The notes under the pieces were generated by a model that made no database searches, had not been told where the DNA came from, and saw only the letters and a list, made by a program, of their open reading frames with translations. Of a stretch of DNA of 64,000 nucleotides, positions 1 to 7,067 are shown piece by piece. This DNA is from Ruminococcus sp. GTDB lineage: Bacteria > Bacillota > Clostridia > Oscillospirales > Ruminococcaceae. The position numbers were made by a program, and so were the translations under genes. Each line of letters begins with the position of its first letter. Position 1 is the stretch's first letter. The stretch covers positions 62,001 through 126,000 of the forward strand of contig JAFYGE010000023.1 in assembly GCA_017543335.1 (NCBI GenBank), given 5' to 3'.

Positions 1-1457
1 GGTGAGTAGCTGCATATAAGCTTCTCTATCTGCATCCTTGAAAATACGTCAATAAAATTGAGCGGTTCGTCCCATATATATAAATGTGAGGGACTAAGCA
101 GGCTCGATGCAATCAGAACTTTCTTCTTCTGACCGGCTGAAAGTTCACTAATATCTTTGGTGAACTGAGCTCTCTCAAAGTCCAACTGCCTTAATACAGA
201 GAAAAACAAGCTCTGGTCAAGCGAGCGTAAAGTGCAGAAATCCTGCAAACTACCGCTCATTCCGTCTGTATCCTGCGAAACATAAGAGATAATAAGTCCG
301 GAGGCAACATCGCATATTCCCTGCTCTGCGATCGGAAGTTTCCCCTCATATATGCCCGCTTTGCTCAATATTGCCTTTATAAGTGTGGACTTTCCGCATC
401 CGTTACCTCCATGAAGTGCGATACGTTCTCCCCTTTTCACAGAAAAAGTCAGTCCACTAAACAGCGGAGCTTCAGCTGTATCATATTTCACACTATAATC
501 TCGTATATCTACAAGAGTATTCTTGTGGTGGACTATCTGCTGGAGTTTCAGCTCAGAAACACGCTCAATGTCGTTGAGCAGCCCCTCTTTTTCCTCTATT
601 TCACGGGATATACGCTTCTCCATTTGCTTTACACGGCTCTGCATTTTCTTTGTTTTGGCTCCTATAAAAGAACGTGAACTTATGCATCGGTCGTGTTCCT
701 TGACAGGGTCGAAACCGATTTTAGTACTCTCATTTTTATCAGCCCAGTCCGAGGTGCGTTTAGCGGCTTGTTTAAGCTTTCTTATCTCCTTTTTATGCTT
801 CTCATTTTCAGCTTCTGCGAACTGATCTCTGCGTTCCTTATTCTCCCACCACGCTGAGAAATTTCCACTCTGCACCTCGACCGACTTGCGGTTCAGTACG
901 AGTACATGGTCGATACAAGCGTCAAGCAGCTCCCTGTCGTGCGAAACGAGTATATACCCATTCTTACCGGAAAGATACTGCTTTACAGCCTCTCTTGCAT
1001 TGTTGTCAAGATGATTTGTAGGCTCATCAATAAGCAGGAAGTCGTTGTCCCCCGAAAACAGTACTGCAAGCATAACTTTTGTTCTTTCACCCGGACTAAG
1101 AGTATCAAATGGTCGAAAAAGTATATCGGATTCCTCCTGTAAAAGTGAGAGTTCGCATATAACACGCCACAACTCACAACCGCATTTCATCTCGTCAAGT
1201 ATATCCGCCGCCGGAGCTTTCTTCTGTCTCTCATCCATAACATACGGAAAATAGCCAAACTGTACAGAGGCCTCTATAGAACCGCTGTACTGATATTCTC
1301 CCATTAGAAGTCTGAGAAAAGTAGTCTTTCCCTTGCCGTTTCTGCCTATGAACCCAAGTTTCCAGTTTGTATCGATTGAGAACGAGACATTTTCAAATAT
1401 ATTATCGAAGCTGCCGTCATAACAAAAAGTAAGATTTTTAACGTTTATTTGTGACAT
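1..1457 (-). CDS. Lsa-type ABC-F ATPase, 3' end cut by window edge
   Basis: The reading frame is open from ATG at 1457 to the window edge (485 codons), so only the last few residues are missing. Two ABC domains are visible, with Walker A GRNGKGKTT and GGNGCGKST, signatures LSPGERTKV and LSAGQKKKV, and a second Walker B followed by WDEPLNFID. There are no membrane segments, and a charged linker joins the domains. The start MSQINVKNLTF and the GQKKKVLIA and WDEPLNFID stretches resemble Lsa/Vga-class ABC-F proteins. These bind the ribosome and displace lincosamides, pleuromutilins and streptogramin A. AGGAGG lies 7 nt before the ATG. The leader contains a transcription attenuator, which fits drug-inducible expression. 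The family is confident; the drug spectrum is inferred. Confidence 0.88.
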   Translation of the reverse strand, partial: MSQINVKNLTFCYDGSFDNIFENVSFSIDTNWKLGFIGRNGKGKTTFLRLLMGEYQYSGSIEASVQFGYFPYVMDERQKKAPAADILDEMKCGCELWRVICELSLLQEESDILFRPFDTLSPGERTKVMLAVLFSGDNDFLLIDEPTNHLDNNAREAVKQYLSGKNGYILVSHDRELLDACIDHVLVLNRKSVEVQSGNFSAWWENKERRDQFAEAENEKHKKEIRKLKQAAKRTSDWADKNESTKIGFDPVKEHDRCISSRSFIGAKTKKMQSRVKQMEKRISREIEEKEGLLNDIERVSELKLQQIVHHKNTLVDIRDYSVKYDTAEAPLFSGLTFSVKRGERIALHGGNGCGKSTLIKAILSKAGIYEGKLPIAEQGICDVASGLIISYVSQDTDGMSGSLQDFCTLRSLDQSLFFSVLRQLDFERAQFTKDISELSAGQKKKVLIASSLLSPSHLYIWDEPLNFIDVFSRMQIEKLICSYS

Positions 1458-1479
1458 ATACATTCCTCCTTCTGCGGTC

Positions 1480-1512
1480 AAAAAAAGGGACCGCTTGTTG
1501 CCAAACAGTCCC
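1480..1512 (-). terminator. Leader terminator (attenuator) of the ABC-F gene
   Basis: On the minus strand an 11-bp stem, GGGACTGTTTG with CAAGCGGTCCC (two G-U pairs in RNA), closes a GCAA tetraloop and runs directly into seven T. It sits between the promoter and the ABC-F ribosome site, so it would stop transcription before the gene unless disrupted. Confidence 0.85.
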
Positions 1513-1683
1513 GATACGTTTCAATAACCTCGCAAAAGCCGACGATAATAATATCGCCGTGAAATATATATAAATGCACAAAAATAAGAGGTTATGATAA
1601 CATAATCCACTTTTGGCAACATGACAAGACAGTATGCAAAAATCCACACTGTCAGATTGATTATTCATGTGTTCAAAAGCAGA
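1497..1683 (-). promoter_or_regulatory. Antiterminator and anti-antiterminator stems of the ABC-F leader
   Basis: Three mutually exclusive pairings can be read in the minus-strand RNA. Antiterminator: GUUGCCAAA (1620-1612) pairs perfectly with UUUGGCAAC (1505-1497), which is part of the terminator stem and loop. A second 8-bp helix, AUAACCUC (1595-1588) with GAGGUUAU (1531-1524), extends it. Anti-antiterminator: UCUGCUUUUG (1683-1674), beginning at the base after the leader stop codon, pairs with CAAAAGUGGA (1615-1606). It encloses a 9-bp hairpin, 1653-1645 with 1636-1628. A ribosome held on the leader ORF would cover 1683-1674 and favour readthrough. Pairings are seen; the mechanism is inferred. 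Confidence 0.75.
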
Positions 1684-1695
1684 TTATCTTTTCAT
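1684..1695 (-). CDS. Three-codon leader ORF (MKR) of the ABC-F attenuator
   Basis: ATG AAA AGA TAA lies downstream of the promoter and upstream of the attenuator, with GAGG 7-8 nt before the ATG. Ultrashort leader ORFs are known from attenuators of ribosome-protection ABC-F genes, for example Listeria lmo0919. The stop codon abuts the anti-antiterminator strand, which places a stalled ribosome exactly where it would act. Its role as a sensor of translation inhibitors is inferred from this geometry. Confidence 0.6.
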   Translation of the reverse strand: MKR

Positions 1696-1722
1696 CCTCA
1701 CACCTCTTTCGCATTTTTTCAT

Positions 1723-1751
1723 ATTATAGCACATCAAAATTTATATGTCAA
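1723..1751 (-). promoter_or_regulatory. Promoter of the ABC-F attenuator and gene
   Basis: Consensus TTGACA (1751-1746) and TATAAT (1728-1723) are separated by 17 bp on the minus strand. The predicted start near 1716 leaves a leader of about 260 nt that holds the three-codon ORF and the attenuator. Confidence 0.85.
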
Positions 1752-1840
1752 GCTTTTTGTCAAATGCTATATAATCTTTTCTACCCCGGCTCACTTATTA
1801 TATTGATTTCACCAAATTTTCACAAAGAGTTGTAATCCCC

Positions 1841-1869
1841 TTGAAATCGGCTATTTTTAGTAGTATAAT
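1841..1869 (+). promoter_or_regulatory. Promoter of the SulP gene
   Basis: TTGAAA (1841-1846) and TATAAT (1864-1869) with a 17-bp spacer. The stretch 1752-1840 between the divergent promoters shows nothing further. Confidence 0.75.
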
Positions 1870-1907
1870 GTATAAGTTCGAGAAAATAATGATAAGAAGG
1901 TTAGAAA

Positions 1908-3596
1908 ATGGAACAGAAAGTAAAAAAACCTACCGAAGAAAAGCTTAAACCAAAACTTTTCTCGGTAATGAAAAATTACTCCACTGAGCAATTTATCAAG
2001 GACATCATCGCCGGTATCATAGTTGCTATCATTGCGATACCACTCTCTATAGCACTTGCTCTTGCTTCCGGAGTAGAGCCTCAGCAAGGTCTTTACACTG
2101 CTATAGTCGCCGGATTCATCGTTTCCTTCCTCGGAGGAAGCCGTGTTCAGATAGCAGGTCCTACAGCTGCTTTTGCTACGATAGTTGCCGGTATCGTTGC
2201 ATCAGAAGGCATGGACGGTTTGATAATATCCACAATCATGGCTGGTATCTTCATGATAATCATGGGATTTTGCCGCTTCGGAGCTCTCATCAAGTACATC
2301 CCCGGCACTATCACATCGGGATTCACTTTTGGTATCGCTGTAACTATCCTCGTCGGACAGATAAAAGACTTCCTCGGTCTTAAATTCAAGAACTCTCCGG
2401 TCGAAACAGTTGACAAGATAACAGAAATTTTCCGCTGCATGGACACATTTAACTATAAAGCCCTCCTCATCGGACTCCTATCTCTCGCTATACTTATTCT
2501 ATGGCCGAAAAAGCTTGAAAAAGTGCCTGCTTCTCTCATAGCAGTACTTGTATGCTCAGCTGTAGTAAAGCTCTCGGATATAGACGTAAACACGATCGGT
2601 GACCTTTACTCTATCTCCTCCGCACCGCCTAAGTTCACTCTTCCTGAAGTTACTTTCGCCAGAGTAAAGGCTCTGGTGCCAAATGCTTTCACTATCGCTA
2701 TGCTCGCAGCTATAGAATCACTCCTTTCATGCGTAGTTGCTGATGGTATGATCGGTTCAAAGCACCGCTCAAATATGGAGCTCATCGCTCAGGGTACAGC
2801 TAATATCGGTTCTGCACTTTTCGGCGGTATACCTGCTACCGGAGCTATCGCACGTACTGCTGCTAACGTTAAAAACGGCGGACGTACTCCAATTGCCGGC
2901 ATGGTACACGCTGTACTCGTACTTATTATACTCGTTGTGCTCATGCCATACGCTTCAATGATACCAATGCCTACTATTGCAGCTATCCTCTTCATAGTTG
3001 CGTACAATATGTGCGGCTGGAGAAATATCCGCAACACTATCAAAACAGCTCCAAAGAGTGATATAACAGTGCTTTTCGTAACACTTATATTCACTGTTGT
3101 TTTCGACCTCGTTGTTGCTATCGGAGTTGGCATGGTGCTCGCTGCACTCCTCTTTATGAAGAGAATGGCTGACGTTACTGAAGCTCACGCTTGGGTTGAC
3201 ATCGATGACGAGGAGACTGACCCTGATAATATCCTCCTCAAGAAGATACCTCAGAATACTCGTGTTTTTGAGATAAATGGTCCTATGTTCTTCGCAGCAA
3301 ATGATAAGTTCAGATATATGCTGGATGACAAAAATATCGATGTTCTCATAATAAGAATGAGAAACGTACCTGCTGTGGACGCTACAGGTGTTGAGTCGCT
3401 AACACGTATTGTTAAACGCTGTGAAAAGCACAATGTAAAGGTCGTATTCTCACACGTTAATGAGCAGCCTATGCACGCTATGGAAAAATCCGGACTTTAT
3501 AAAAGAGTCGGAAAAGACAACTTCTGCAGCCACATTGATACAGCACTTGTACGAGCTGAAGAACTCGAAAAGAGCATTTCTGCTGCAAAAGCATGA
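1908..3596 (+). CDS. SulP family anion transporter with STAS domain
   Basis: This 562-residue protein has an SLC26/SulP membrane core (about residues 35-425, with many hydrophobic segments) and a cytoplasmic STAS domain near 445-545. The core contains IAIPLSIALALASGVEPQQGLYTA and IAGPTAAFATIV, typical of the family's substrate-binding half-helices. The STAS domain contains VDATGVESL, the loop that corresponds to the phosphorylation site of anti-sigma antagonists. Bacterial relatives take up sulfate, bicarbonate or dicarboxylates; the substrate cannot be read from sequence. It stands alone, with its own promoter and terminator. The ATG at 1908 follows a weak AGAAGG ribosome site. Confidence 0.9.
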   Translation: MEQKVKKPTEEKLKPKLFSVMKNYSTEQFIKDIIAGIIVAIIAIPLSIALALASGVEPQQGLYTAIVAGFIVSFLGGSRVQIAGPTAAFATIVAGIVASEGMDGLIISTIMAGIFMIIMGFCRFGALIKYIPGTITSGFTFGIAVTILVGQIKDFLGLKFKNSPVETVDKITEIFRCMDTFNYKALLIGLLSLAILILWPKKLEKVPASLIAVLVCSAVVKLSDIDVNTIGDLYSISSAPPKFTLPEVTFARVKALVPNAFTIAMLAAIESLLSCVVADGMIGSKHRSNMELIAQGTANIGSALFGGIPATGAIARTAANVKNGGRTPIAGMVHAVLVLIILVVLMPYASMIPMPTIAAILFIVAYNMCGWRNIRNTIKTAPKSDITVLFVTLIFTVVFDLVVAIGVGMVLAALLFMKRMADVTEAHAWVDIDDEETDPDNILLKKIPQNTRVFEINGPMFFAANDKFRYMLDDKNIDVLIIRMRNVPAVDATGVESLTRIVKRCEKHNVKVVFSHVNEQPMHAMEKSGLYKRVGKDNFCSHIDTALVRAEELEKSISAAKA

Positions 3597-3599
3597 TAA

Positions 3600-3641
3600 A
3601 AAATACTGCAAAGAGAATATCGCTCTTTGCAGTATTTTTAT
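3600..3641 (+). terminator. Terminator after the SulP gene
   Basis: A 15-bp inverted repeat, AAATACTGCAAAGAG with CTCTTTGCAGTATTT, surrounds a short AT-rich loop and runs into T-rich sequence. Confidence 0.85.
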
Positions 3642-3666
3642 TTGTCACCTTATTAGTATTTTATAG

Positions 3667-3695
3667 TTGACAATATTGTTTGTCTGTGATATAAT
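3667..3695 (+). promoter_or_regulatory. Promoter of bioY-bioB
   Basis: TTGACA (3667-3672) and TATAAT (3690-3695), 17-bp spacer, about 70 bp before the bioY start. Confidence 0.85.
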
Positions 3696-3709
3696 AATCT
3701 AAGTCAATA

Positions 3710-3729
3710 CCGCACAAAGCTTTGTGCGG
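3710..3729 (+). promoter_or_regulatory. 20-bp perfect palindrome in the bioY leader
   Basis: CCGCACAAAGCTTTGTGCGG is a perfect palindrome starting about 8 bp after the expected transcription start. It may be an operator or an RNA hairpin. It does not resemble the long split BirA operator of Bacillus, so the regulator is unknown. Confidence 0.5.
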
Positions 3730-3764
3730 TGCTGCCCTAAGTTAAATAAAGCGAGGTCATAAAT

Positions 3765-4322
3765 TTGAAGACTAAAGATATTATTCTAATCGCTATGTTT
3801 GCGGCACTTATAGCTGTAGGCTCGTATATCCGCATACCTTTTCCTATGTGTCCGAAAACGCTCCATGTGCTTTTCACCACTCTTGCCGGAGTTCTTCTCG
3901 GAAGCCGTAAGGGTGCAATGTCAGTAATCGTTTTTATCCTGCTCGGACTCGCCGGACTTCCGGTATTTACTGGCGGAGGCGGTATAAGCTACGTTGTACA
4001 GCCTACATTCGGCTATATGATAGGATTTATCGTCGGAACATTTGTCACAGGTACGATCGTCCACAGCGGAAAGCCTACCATGCAGAGACTGCTTGTCGGA
4101 TGCTTCTCCGGAATGCTCATAATCTATGCGATAGGCATGGCATATTACTGGTTCATCAGCTATTTCTGGCTCGATAAGCCGATAGGTATAGTACCGCTGT
4201 TTATCTACTGCTTCCTCATTCTCGTTCCGGGAGACATTTGTTTCTGTATACTCGCAGCAATGCTCGGAAAAAGACTTATACCGGTACTAAAACTCGATCA
4301 ATATAAGAAAAAAACTGCTTAA
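3765..4322 (+). CDS. bioY: Biotin ECF transporter substrate-binding protein BioY
   Basis: This 185-residue integral membrane protein is of typical BioY length. It has about six hydrophobic segments, the early stretch IRIPFPMCPKTLHVLFTTLA and the glycine-rich FTGGGGISYV loop that are characteristic of BioY. BioY captures biotin and works with the shared EcfAAT energising module, which is not encoded here. The start is TTG at 3765, with GAGGT about 8 nt upstream. bioB follows 11 bp later, so the two genes are co-transcribed and cover biotin uptake and the last biosynthetic step. Confidence 0.92.
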   Translation: MKTKDIILIAMFAALIAVGSYIRIPFPMCPKTLHVLFTTLAGVLLGSRKGAMSVIVFILLGLAGLPVFTGGGGISYVVQPTFGYMIGFIVGTFVTGTIVHSGKPTMQRLLVGCFSGMLIIYAIGMAYYWFISYFWLDKPIGIVPLFIYCFLILVPGDICFCILAAMLGKRLIPVLKLDQYKKKTA

Positions 4323-4333
4323 AGGAGATAACT

Positions 4334-5305
4334 ATGAATATAAATCAACTCGCAAATGAAATAATAAAAGGAAGAAGACTAAAGCGTGATGACGACCTCA
4401 GCTTCTTCCTTACAGCAGACCTGTCTGAATTATGCAAAGGTGCTGACCGCATCCGAAAAGAACTCTGCGGCGACCATGTCGACCTTTGCAGCATAATAAA
4501 CGGCAAAAGCGGCAGATGCTCCGAAAACTGCCGGTTCTGTGCTCAATCAGCACACAACTGTACAGGTGTTGATGAGTACTCATTTCTCAGCGAAGAAAAA
4601 ATACTTGCTGAATGCAAACATAACGAGTCCCGTGGAGTACACCGCTTCTCTATAGTAACTGCCGGACGCACTCTCAGTGATGCCGACTTTGAAAAAGCAG
4701 TCTCAGCCTACAGCCGTATGAGTAAAGAGTGCAGCGTAAAGCTCTGCGGTTCTCACGGACTTCTCACAGATGAACAGTTCCGCCGTCTGCATGATGCCGG
4801 AGTAACTACGTATCACGCCAACATCGAAACATCACGCAGAAATTTCCCAAATATATGCACAACCCATACATATGACGACAAAATAGCCTGCATAAAACGT
4901 GCTCAGGCTGCCGGTTTCAAAGTCTGTTCCGGAGGCATAATCGGTATGGGCGAAACTTGGGAGGACAGGATAGATATGGCTGTAAGTCTTTCAGAACTGA
5001 ACATTTCATCTATCCCGATAAATGCTCTTATGCCTATCAAGGGAACTCCGCTCGAATCGCTCGAACAGCTCACATCTGACGATATATTGCGTACTGTAGC
5101 TATCTTCCGCTATATTAATCCGACCGCAAAAATAAGACTTGCTGCCGGACGAAATCTTATGAAAAACTGCGGAGCAGAAGCTTTTCTCTCCGGAGCTAAT
5201 GCAACTATAACCGGAGATATGCTCACAACATCAGGAAACGATATTCAGGGCGATGTTGATATGCTGAAGAATATGGGATTTGATATTGAAAGAAATAACG
5301 CTTAA
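4334..5305 (+). CDS. bioB: Biotin synthase BioB
   Basis: This 323-residue radical SAM enzyme inserts sulfur into dethiobiotin to make biotin. The [4Fe-4S] motif CxxxCxxC is at Cys62, Cys66 and Cys69 (GRCSENCRFCAQS). YHANIETSRRNFPNICTTHT and the later IRLAAGRNLM region are also typical of BioB. The length matches the family. AAGGAG lies just before the ATG, and the gene is coupled to bioY. No bioA, bioD or bioF is present in the window, so the substrate source (import of precursor, or genes elsewhere) is not visible. Confidence 0.95.
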   Translation: MNINQLANEIIKGRRLKRDDDLSFFLTADLSELCKGADRIRKELCGDHVDLCSIINGKSGRCSENCRFCAQSAHNCTGVDEYSFLSEEKILAECKHNESRGVHRFSIVTAGRTLSDADFEKAVSAYSRMSKECSVKLCGSHGLLTDEQFRRLHDAGVTTYHANIETSRRNFPNICTTHTYDDKIACIKRAQAAGFKVCSGGIIGMGETWEDRIDMAVSLSELNISSIPINALMPIKGTPLESLEQLTSDDILRTVAIFRYINPTAKIRLAAGRNLMKNCGAEAFLSGANATITGDMLTTSGNDIQGDVDMLKNMGFDIERNNA

Positions 5306-5323
5306 AATCGACTTTCAACCATT

Positions 5324-5356
5324 AATAACGACTGCTTATGCGGTCGTTATTTTTTA
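5324..5356. terminator. Bidirectional terminator between bioB and the converging gene
   Basis: AATAACGAC and GTCGTTATT form a 9-bp stem followed by a T-run on the plus strand. The stop codon of the minus-strand gene (5347) lies inside it, so both transcripts end here. Confidence 0.8.
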
Positions 5357-6492
5357 TTTTTCTTATCGTGAAGATAATTGAATTCAGCGATTATCCTCTT
5401 TCTCACCTTTCCTACAAAAATGAATTTCACTCCACGTTTTATCCACAAAAACGGTATCAGCAATTTGTGACGATAATAAAACGGATAGGATTCCTTTATC
5501 TGCTCCATTGGAGGAAATATTCTTTTTAATAAGTACTTTGTTCCAGTATCATAACCTTCTTTTCTGAGATTTCTCTCAGCCATATTCTGACCCTTATGAG
5601 CTACTACTCCGTAAGTTCCAGAGAGAATGTAGTAATCCAGCTCAGCTTTTTCAGCATCTGACAGCTCAGCTCTTTCAAAAAGCTTAAAGGCAAGTTCACG
5701 AGTACCTCTCTCAAAATCGTCCATGGACATTTTGGCAAGTTCACGCTGTATATAGTCCATGTCCAGAACTTTGCCGAACTTCTTATGGAACACGTAAATA
5801 TCCACCAAAGACCTGACACCTGTACCGCCCTCTGAATAGTGCTTGAACTCGTGAGCTATCATATAGATATAGAAGTCCTCATTGCTGAAATGATAGCCAT
5901 AGCTGTTCTTGTCGTCCTTGATGAGCCTTTCCTTCACATTGGAGTAATACTCAGTCAACGCAGAATAAAAGTCACCTTTTGGGAAAAGTCCGCCATGCAT
6001 CTCAAAATTGCTGACAGGTTCTTTAAGGTAAGTATCGTCAACCGACTTTCCGAATTTATCACAGGTAAATCCAAGTCCGAGCATTATGTCCTTTATCCTG
6101 TCTCTCGCATTGTTATCGCAGAGTATATCGTTATCTGACATCTGTCTCATGCCAAGCTTAGGGTACCAGTCTTTAAGCAAAGCTCCTTTTAGCGGCATAT
6201 ACCATATCCCCTCTTTTTCAAGCTCAGCAAGTATCTTTTTTCGCTCTGTATCGAGGATTATGTTCTTTCGTATAGCCTTGTTTTTAGCCTCGCTGAATTC
6301 ATCATATTTCAGACCAGCCGACTCTAAAGCATATGAAACACAAGCTGTCAGGATATGTGTCTCGCATACCTCAAACAAAGCTGCCCGGTCGATATTATCT
6401 AAAAGGGACTTGTCCGGTACACTGCCATTTATCGCACAAACTGTAAGCTCTATCATGTTATAAGCGTTTTTTCTATATTCGTTTTTATCCAT
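5347..6492 (-). CDS. Nucleotidyltransferase-fold protein (NTP_transf_5 type)
   Basis: This 381-residue soluble protein contains MPLKGALLKDWYP (residues 99-111) followed by RQMSDNDILC with Asp120 and Asp122. That matches the minimal nucleotidyltransferase active site of the uncharacterised NTP_transf_5 family. The rest is helical and charged. Relatives are often found near cell-surface polysaccharide genes, but none is adjacent here. The gene stands alone between a shared terminator and a hairpin-rich repeat. The substrate is unknown. The family assignment is moderately sure; no function is claimed. Confidence 0.7.
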   Translation of the reverse strand: MDKNEYRKNAYNMIELTVCAINGSVPDKSLLDNIDRAALFEVCETHILTACVSYALESAGLKYDEFSEAKNKAIRKNIILDTERKKILAELEKEGIWYMPLKGALLKDWYPKLGMRQMSDNDILCDNNARDRIKDIMLGLGFTCDKFGKSVDDTYLKEPVSNFEMHGGLFPKGDFYSALTEYYSNVKERLIKDDKNSYGYHFSNEDFYIYMIAHEFKHYSEGGTGVRSLVDIYVFHKKFGKVLDMDYIQRELAKMSMDDFERGTRELAFKLFERAELSDAEKAELDYYILSGTYGVVAHKGQNMAERNLRKEGYDTGTKYLLKRIFPPMEQIKESYPFYYRHKLLIPFLWIKRGVKFIFVGKVRKRIIAEFNYLHDKKNKK

Positions 6493-6569
6493 AAAATACC
6501 GCCTGATAATTTTTATAATAAATGATATGCATTCATTACAGAGTGTCTAAAAAGTATTGATTCTTTTAG

Positions 6570-6740
6570 GGGACGCCCTCTCGTGCAGGGCGTCCACCTC
6601 TTCAAAAACAGTCCACCGGACTGTTTTTGAATTCACCCCTTGCGGAGCGTTTTACGGTTATATGTGGGGCTTTGCCCCACACCCCACAAGGGCTGTCAGC
6701 CCTTGACCTGACCAAAGGGCTAAAAAACCCTTTGGAATCC
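6570..6740. repeat. Intergenic array of five short hairpins
   Basis: Five consecutive palindromes are visible: GGACGCCCT/AGGGCGTCC (6571-6595), a 14-bp stem with TTCAAAAACAGTCC (6601-6631), TGTGGGGC/GCCCCACA (6663-6681), AAGGGCTG/CAGCCCTT (6688-6704) and CCAAAGGG/CCCTTTGG (6712-6735). This is the largest gene-free stretch here (6493-7067). It resembles repeat clusters between genes in Ruminococcaceae and shares style with the element near 45 kb. No ORF in it is credible. Confidence 0.65.
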
Positions 6741-6830
6741 CATTATTATGGCTATTCATTTATTTTATATTTTTCATCACTCTGAATAAATGCTACGCAT
6801 ACATTATATCATATATGCGAAAAAAAGTAC

Positions 6831-6873
6831 AGTAAAAAAGCAAATACGCCGTACTTGAAGTACGGCGTATTTG
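6831..6873 (-). terminator. Terminator after the AraC-type regulator gene
   Basis: A 15-bp stem (arms CAAATACGCCGTACT and AGTACGGCGTATTTG, allowing the near-symmetric centre) is followed on the minus strand by CTTTTTTAC. It lies about 195 bp past the regulator stop codon; the gap 6874-7067 holds nothing else recognisable. Confidence 0.75.
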
Positions 6874-7067
6874 TTCCTGATTTGTCCCTTACAAAAAACA
6901 AAGGAATATAATGCATATTCTGTCATAGTGCAGATAACAGAATACGTATTACGCATGATAAGAATGTATTCTGCAGAGAGGTATCTGCATTTCATGAATA
7001 TATTATAACATAATTATTATATAAAACAACCCATAAAACGAACTTTTAGTGGACAAAATGATCCATT

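Noticed and set aside
1438..1668. A 76-codon minus-strand frame across the ABC-F leader
   Set aside because: No ribosome site before its ATG and the frame crosses all attenuator stems and overlaps the ABC-F start; the three-codon ORF has the ribosome site.
3710..3729. bioY palindrome read as a BirA operator
   Set aside because: The BirA target is a long split palindrome with TTGTTAAC-like arms; nothing of that is present.
6804..6995. 63-codon minus-strand frame downstream of the AraC-type regulator
   Set aside because: It runs through the terminator hairpin and has no ribosome site or protein-like composition.
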